From assembly GCA_034509735.1 (NCBI GenBank), contig JACGWO010000013.1:9134136-9198135 (forward strand): DNA of 64,000 nt, in the 5' to 3' direction. A model generated the notes under the pieces. It was not told the DNA's origin. It ran no database searches and saw only the letters and a program-made list of their open reading frames with translations. Position numbers and translations under genes: made by a program. Every line of letters starts with the position of its first letter. The stretch's first letter is position 1. Origin of the DNA: Sesamum alatum. Taxonomy: Eukaryota; Streptophyta; Magnoliopsida; Lamiales; Pedaliaceae. Below, one piece after another: positions 58,309-64,000 of the stretch.

Positions 58309-60549
58309 TGAAAGATTATGTGGATCGTCCCGGGAGATTAACGCGAATAGCGGAAGCGCGAAATAGTGCGTAATAAAAATTACAAAGCATAATTAAATGG
58401 AATTTAAACTATGCATAATATACATAAACGAATCAAGGGGTGTGCCCTTGATTCTCCCGGGCGTTCGGTGTATCTCATGTTCAATAAAACACAACATGGA
58501 GGCCATAGAATTGAAATCGAAAAAAACAAAATTAAAGAACCTACCCGGTTGTAGTTTTGTCTTTGTTTCGGCTACGCGCATTGTTCCCCGTTTTGCACCA
58601 AGATCTCAAAGAAGAGACCCTCTAAATCATCTCACTCGCTCCACCGGAAAGCAAACAACCCTTGTGCTAGCAAGAAATTATTTTGGGGAGAAGAGACATT
58701 GATACACGCTATGAATTAACGCAATCAATGTCTCTTATGTTCTTAACTTGAATAAAATCAAGAAGAACAAAGTATATTTCTTGGAGAGAAGAAAGAGGGT
58801 GGACGAACTCTTGAGAGGGAATGAGAGATGAGAGTTGTAGAGAATACTCGGTGTAAGTGTGTGTTTTTTGAAGTATTTATAGAAGATGGAATTCCTATTC
58901 CTTCTCAAACTCTTCCAAAGAGACACACATTGACTAGGATTTTGACCTAGTCAAATCCTAGTCAAATTACGCTTTGATTAAGTCAAATTAATCATGGCCA
59001 TTCATCTCATCATTCTCTAGATCAAATCTTGTCCATCCATTTTGATGGGCTTTATGGAATGGGCCTATTTAATTCTAAATTAAATATTCCCATGGACTTT
59101 ATATTAAATCATATTTAATATTCTAAGCCCATTAATTAATTAATGGAAAGGACTTATTTAATTCTAAATTAAATAGTCCCATGGACTTTATATTAAATCC
59201 TATTTAATATATCAAGCCCATTAATTAATTCCATAGAATGGGATTATTTAATTCTAAATTAAATAGTCCCATGGACTTTATATTAAATCCTATTTAATAT
59301 ACCAAGCCCACTAATTAATTAATTCACCCTTTTAATCTAATTAAAGGGAAAGCCCATTCTTTACAAAATTCATAAATCTAATTTATGAACTCAAGCCCGA
59401 TTATTCCAAATAATTCATCGAGGCTTGAATCTCCAAGAAGTATAATTTAATTCCATTAAATTAAACCTTCTCCCGGAATTAATTCCAAATTAATTCCCTT
59501 TCATTTGGTGTAGCGGGTGTGACTCTTTAGGTTCACCTTTCAGCTAGACTTGGACCTACTTCTTGTTATTTCATAACCAAAGTAGTCCGTTACCATGGGT
59601 GGCCATCTAGCAACGGTCCATGGCACTAGAGACTAGGTGAATTTATGGTGTGAACATTTAGGCTCCGAGTTATACGCAGGTGCGGTCCTACCGACGCTCG
59701 ATACATACGGGTACGGTCCTACTCTCGCCTGTCTCCCGGCCTCTAGTCTAGGGGTCGGTTCCCATTCTTGACTAGGCAACTATGCATAATGCTCGATATA
59801 GGTTTAACTCGACGTAGGAAATCCTTTCCCACTACATCAAGTGCTATGGCCATAGACTTTGTGAGTCTAAACCATCTCCGAGCGCATAAGAGATCTTACT
59901 GTCATATCCTTTGACAGGGGACATATCCTATCTTGGAATTCACCGTTCTTACATACTCCGACTGCACTGGATGAGGCTTATGATGACCGTGTGATATAAT
60001 CGGTCAAATCTCACCAGATCCAAGATACAACCTTAGTATGTAGGGGACTGCCGTGATTCTCAAGTCCGAGGATTAATCCCGTACTATCGGAACCGGGAAT
60101 ACGAGTCATACCGACCAAGCCCGAGTAGCTTCTATATGACGATTCCCGCGAGTCACCTCAGTCGGCCGCTCCCCAGCAGGCCGACCCACTAACACTGCTT
60201 AGACGATCCTCGTCACCCGTCGATGAAACACGATAGTAGATGCTTAGTGCAAGTCTCAAATGGATTCTCGATGCCCTGTCTCGAGATTCCTTTGACTTGG
60301 AGTATTTTAGACTGATTCGGCGAAACTGATTTCATGAACCTACCTCCAAGCGTAGTTCCAATTTTCCGAAATGTTATTTCAGTCTGTGGGCGTTTGTTGT
60401 GACATCGTAACGATGCAAGCAGTAAGTACAACAAAATCATGCCTATGAATCCTTACTACATTTATCAACATAATATTACTTGTTCACAGATTAACGAATG
60501 GTTCTCAGAACAGCCAATACCATTGACTTTCTGGTCACCTATTCTAACA
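58309..60549 (-). mobile_element. 3' LTR of element E (minus strand)
   Basis: Starts TGAAAGATTATGTGGATCG and ends CTGGTCACCTATTCTAACA, followed by the complement of a polypurine tract, so it is the 3' LTR of a minus-strand element. AAAAC at 58304-58308 should be one copy of its duplication; the other lies right of the window. A W-box-type stretch is at about 58928-58990. 59392-60549 matches the LTR parts at 1-612 and 2844-3117. Confidence 0.9.
59060..59320. repeat. Three-copy, about 90-bp AT-rich tandem repeat in the E LTR
   Basis: 'catggactttatattaaat' recurs at 59091, 59180 and 59270, each preceded by 'tatttaattctaaattaaata' and followed by 'atttaatat..aagcccattaatt' or a close variant. 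The units are nearly identical, so the amplification is recent relative to the rest of this LTR. Confidence 0.8.
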
Positions 60550-60564
60550 ATCTCCCACTTGACC
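60550..60564 (-). other. Polypurine tract, element E
   Basis: ATCTCCCACTTGACC, the complement of GGTCAAGTGGGAGAT, abuts the LTR end as in A and C. Confidence 0.85.
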
Positions 60565-61175
60565 AATAAGTCAATTACCCACTTTGTTCAGAATTCTCTG
60601 AGTATGAGTAATCTACGATACCGACTAAGGTATTGTGAGTCCGCTCATATTTCCTTGCGAAGCAATACGGTCTAACCGTGTTACCTCTATCCACCATTGC
60701 CTCTTAGAGATGGTGGTTGTCTAAGAATATTTTCGTGGATCTTGTGATGAGATCTCGTGCCAATACTCCCATAGCCAAGTTGCCTGCCATATAGGCGAAC
60801 ATGGCTTGTTCGTGCTAGGCGCCACGTCCATCCTATGGACGCGGTCTTCATCAGTTACCACTATCCGATGCACTCGTCATTGGGCCTGACTGTGCATACC
60901 TTTGAGACTAACTGGTTTTCACTTATGCTCTGGAAGCTAGTATCGCTTTAGCCTTCCAAAGCAACTCTCAACAGACGGTGCATCATGAACACATCTTTAG
61001 TCCTTATTCAGGTACTAAGGATCGTTCTTGATTGCTGTCTTCAACCCCTCAGTGCATTACCGATTTATGTTGAGCCATGCTAGAAGCACTCTCAACATCG
61101 GTTCCTATGCACCGAGTAAACATATCATATGTTTGCCTAGGGTTAAGACGTAGGGAATACTCAACATCCAAGCCT

Positions 61176-61330
61176 TCTCATTAGTCCACCGTGACTAAGT
61201 CTTGAATGGCTTGATGCTTTATTCATAGTATCCAAGTTTTCTCATCAGTCTTACTATGACTGAGTCTCGAACAACTTGTCCCTCTACATATATGAGTTTT
61301 TCTCATCAGTCCACCATGACTGAGTCTTTG
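61176..61330. repeat. Three-copy tandem repeat in pol remnant of E
   Basis: TCTCATTAGTCCACCGTGAC (61176), TCTCATCAGTCTTACTATGA (61240) and TCTCATCAGTCCACCATGAC (61301) begin three units 61-64 bases apart, each continuing into 'tgagtct..a'. Other copies have the corresponding pol sequence ('cagactgatgaggaacttg') only once. Confidence 0.75.
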
Positions 61331-63624
61331 ATAAGCTCAATTCATGATATATATGTGGGAACCCTAAAATGTCATGGAGAATTTTCGTGAGTTACGGTTT
61401 GTGTTTTAGTGATTCCTAATGCCTTGAATTCATTCATGAATCAAGATATTACACACTTTAAACACTTGGAACGCCATTTCTACTCCCACTGATCACCTAC
61501 GTTGTTTAAGACCGAGTCATGCTCCGTATGAGCTCGTCAAAACGAATATTCCAGTTATGCGGTGTTTCAATCCTTGTTTGAATTTCCTAGTGGATTCTAT
61601 GGCTCCTCTCCATAAATCCCACTATGATGTCCAACATCACGTTCCGCAGGTCATTTTGGATTACTATCCAAATTTGACCGAACATATCCCGATCACTCGT
61701 ACCTCTTACGACATTTGGGTTCGTTCTTAAGGGGACTTGGAATATGATCAATTTAAGAAATGCGATTCTAAGCAACGTTAGTATTATTCTGTCGTAAACT
61801 TGTACAAATTAGACACCGAGTCTAATTTGTCTCCCACTAGTCCCTTGACGTATGTAGGATCCTTCTACATGCTCAAGGACTTTGTCGGGACCCAGGCTTG
61901 CCAAACCATGGCTCCTTGTGCGTGACTCCTAGCAAAGTGCCACGTTCCTTAAGTTGGCAACTTTCGAGGTCTACGTCTACACGGGCTAAGGTAATTGGAG
62001 AAACTTCGATCTATCTTCGTCCAACGAGATTCGATCGTTCCCCTTATCAGAGACCGTCATACTTTGGCCTTTACAGGAAATGTTTCATTGAGAATTCCAT
62101 TCTCAACTTGGATGCTCAAGAGCTACCACTAAATACACGGCCTTTTCGATCCTATCGAAACAGGTTTAATTTTGCAACCATTTATGGTTCACCTCCTTAA
62201 GTCTAATTCCCAAACCTCCTATGGGACCTTTAGACTTTTGAACCCTCTTATGGTCTTGTGTATTAGTAACCTACAATTGTCTTATTGGATCCCTTCCAAT
62301 AGACTATTTGGCAAGCCTACTTTGTCCAATAAAGAGCTTTCGGACTTTCTTCTTCATAAAAGGCTTGTAAATTTAGTCGATTCGAATCATCTATTTCTAG
62401 ATTCATCGAATTTTCCAATTTACTTATCTTTTAATAAGAGGAAATGTCCTAGCTGTGCAAGATGCCAAATCTGTAAGTTGGTCTTGATAAATCCATTTAG
62501 ATAATTTGAATTTTGAGTATTCATAAACCTTTTATGGGATGGTGTTCTAGGAATTCACGTGTAACTACTAGCAAACATGAATCAATATTCAATAATTTTG
62601 TTTGATCAAATATGTATGTAATAAAACCTTTGTCCAACAAAGAGACATACTTTTGATCATGCTAGGTTACGTAATTCCTATATTGTCCTAACATGATCAC
62701 GATTATGGGCCTTAACAAGTCTCTAGTCCTTTTCATCAATGGACCTTGCCATTGTTGAATCCTAGAACTGTTCTTGGCTTTTAAGTCCTTATTCACTTTC
62801 TGCAAACCACCCGCAGATTAGTGATAGGAATGGTATCAAATACCAAAAAGTGATCATGTCAATACTCAATATCAAATTTTACCTACATTGGAGAGAGGTT
62901 TAGGATGCTCCCCTTTCCAATGGCCCTCTTTTACGACAGTGAATGCTTACATTCTTAGAAACTATGAACTTGACTGCTTAATAGTTGATGTCACCTTACT
63001 CTTTTTCCTCTTTTGGCGTCTGGCACCTTTACCTTTCACCATGGAGGTTGAAGCCTCTCCTACTAGTACCGTCGGCGCAGATTTTGCAATCGTTGCCTCG
63101 TACTAGGCCAACTTAATTACCAACCTATGAAGATCTTTTCTAAGCTCGTTCATGTTGATAATTAATGGTTCGTAGGAGGGAGGAAGAGACTGAAGCATCA
63201 TGTCAATGTACGTCTCTTTTTTCAAGACTGACGTGGAGATCTTTTGAGCTTCTCCCTTAGGGATTGCATCATCACTACATGTTCTTTGTACCGACATCCC
63301 TTCCGTCATCTTAGCTCCAAACATGCCTTTGTTGCATTTTACCCCACATGCTGGTCCAAGACCATATAGACATGATGCAAACGAAGCATAGTTTGAGCCA
63401 ACATCATTATATCCTACTTGCCTGTCGTCATCCTTCAACTTTTGAACGCCAAGCGTTACCTTAGTTGTCGACCCCTCCGGCAAGGGCTGAGGAACGTCCT
63501 CATTCCGGTATGTGAGTTAAGGTTCTGGAAATCTAAGATCATCTTATGATTTCGCAATCAATTCGTGTAATTGGTTCCCTTTTAATGAGTCTCTTAGTGA
63601 TGTGTTTGGTGGATTCTTAGACAT

Positions 63625-64000
63625 TCACAACATATATGTAAAGCAGAAAATAATAAGCAGAGTGAAGTAATATTTTGGTTAAGTCTCGGTCTTTAGTCCT
63701 TAACCTCTCCCACTATTTCTACGAAAACACGGCACTCTCAAACGTTGTTTTCGGGAAATCCTTTCCTAGTGGGCTCAGGATCCACAGCGATCTCCCCCAT
63801 ACCCCGCTTTTACGATTCGCATGGGAAAAGAACCCGTGGGAGGTATTCCATACCATTCTCGTTCCACGAGATTCCCAAGATAATTGCCTCACCCTTTCAC
63901 GTGATCCCGAGGACTCCAAGCGAATCACGTTATTTGGGCGTTAGACCCGACCCAATCAACCGATTCATAGACTCACTGCTACCTCCACGACTCGTGAGAC
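63625..64000 (-). mobile_element. Leader of element E (part)
   Basis: Matches the last part of leaders A, C and D in inverse orientation, including 'cctagtgggctcaggatcc', the decayed TATA-like site near 63716-63724 and one copy of the quasi-palindrome (CCACGACTCGTGAGA, 63985-63999). The rest of the leader, the primer site and the 5' LTR lie beyond the window. Confidence 0.85.

Larger units (their letters stand above)
60550..63624 (-). pseudogene. gag-pol: Eroded copia gag-pol, element E
   Basis: Read leftward, gag starts at an ATG at 63624 (MSKNPPNT...), with a capsid remnant around 63103-63480, a basic linker near 63010-63060 and a zinc-knuckle region near 62884-62935 ('ggccattggaaagg'). 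A protease/integrase-start region follows near 62580-62870, the integrase zinc region near 62280-62480, and a piece of RT ('aactggaatattcgttttgacgag') near 61520-61560 followed by RT/RNase H scraps down to 60570. Homology to C is clear in blocks, but every domain is broken by stops and frame changes. Much of the integrase core and the first half of RT is missing between about 62280 and 61560. The oldest copia copy here. Confidence 0.78.

Overview
This is a nuclear plant window, probably from a dicot, taken from repeat-dense, silenced chromatin. The evidence is kilobase-long Ty1/copia LTRs with TG...CA ends, primer sites (TGGTATCAGAGC) complementary to initiator Met-tRNA, copia-order gag-protease-integrase-RT-RNase H polyproteins, and two plant-type host gene families (a GRF zinc finger and Myb/SANT-like proteins). 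I cannot name the species. I see no intact autonomous element and no intact host gene.

Layout. 1-3225: an LTR on the minus strand carrying a solo LTR (target-site duplication TTCTC) and a scrap of leader. 3226-7162: LTR pieces in both orientations forming a foldback. 7163-9511: leader and truncated gag of a copia copy ('D'). 9513-10598: a 333-bp tandem repeat. 10599-13832: rearranged LTR pieces. 13833-31666: a solo LTR (TSD CTATG) split by a three-LTR copia complex at 15098-30732 (TSD CTAGA), which I read as one element inserted in another copy of its own family and then collapsed by recombination. 31851-33463 and 37342-about 38060: a degenerate gypsy-type element split by a solo LTR (TSD ATAAA) that itself holds a solo LTR (TSD GAAAA). 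39319-52490: a host GRF zinc-finger gene split by copia element 'C' (39700-52293, TSD ATCCT), whose RT is in turn split by a solo LTR. 53083-55790 and 57439-58308: two Myb/SANT-like pseudogenes, one interrupted at its exon-intron boundary by a solo LTR (TSD GAATG), the other cut by element 'E'. 58309-64000: minus-strand element E, old and strongly eroded.

Six solo LTRs with recognisable 5-bp duplications show that LTR-LTR recombination has been the main removal route. Many inactivating changes are C-to-T type stops (CAG to TAG, CAA to TAA, CGA to TGA, TGG to TAG), as expected for methylated, silenced DNA.

The most novel signal is in the long non-coding leaders between primer site and gag. 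The leaders of A, C and D share a 9-bp hairpin with a constant CGGGCT loop and a base pair seen as C-G, T.G and T-A. Two carry an island of GC-rich hairpins with purine loops. All carry a 15-bp quasi-palindrome (twice where the whole leader is visible). Together they look like a structured RNA domain, possibly for packaging, dimerisation or translation. The LTRs also share a conserved inverted-repeat core, and the A-family LTRs carry a palindromic W-box cluster just upstream of the TATA box.
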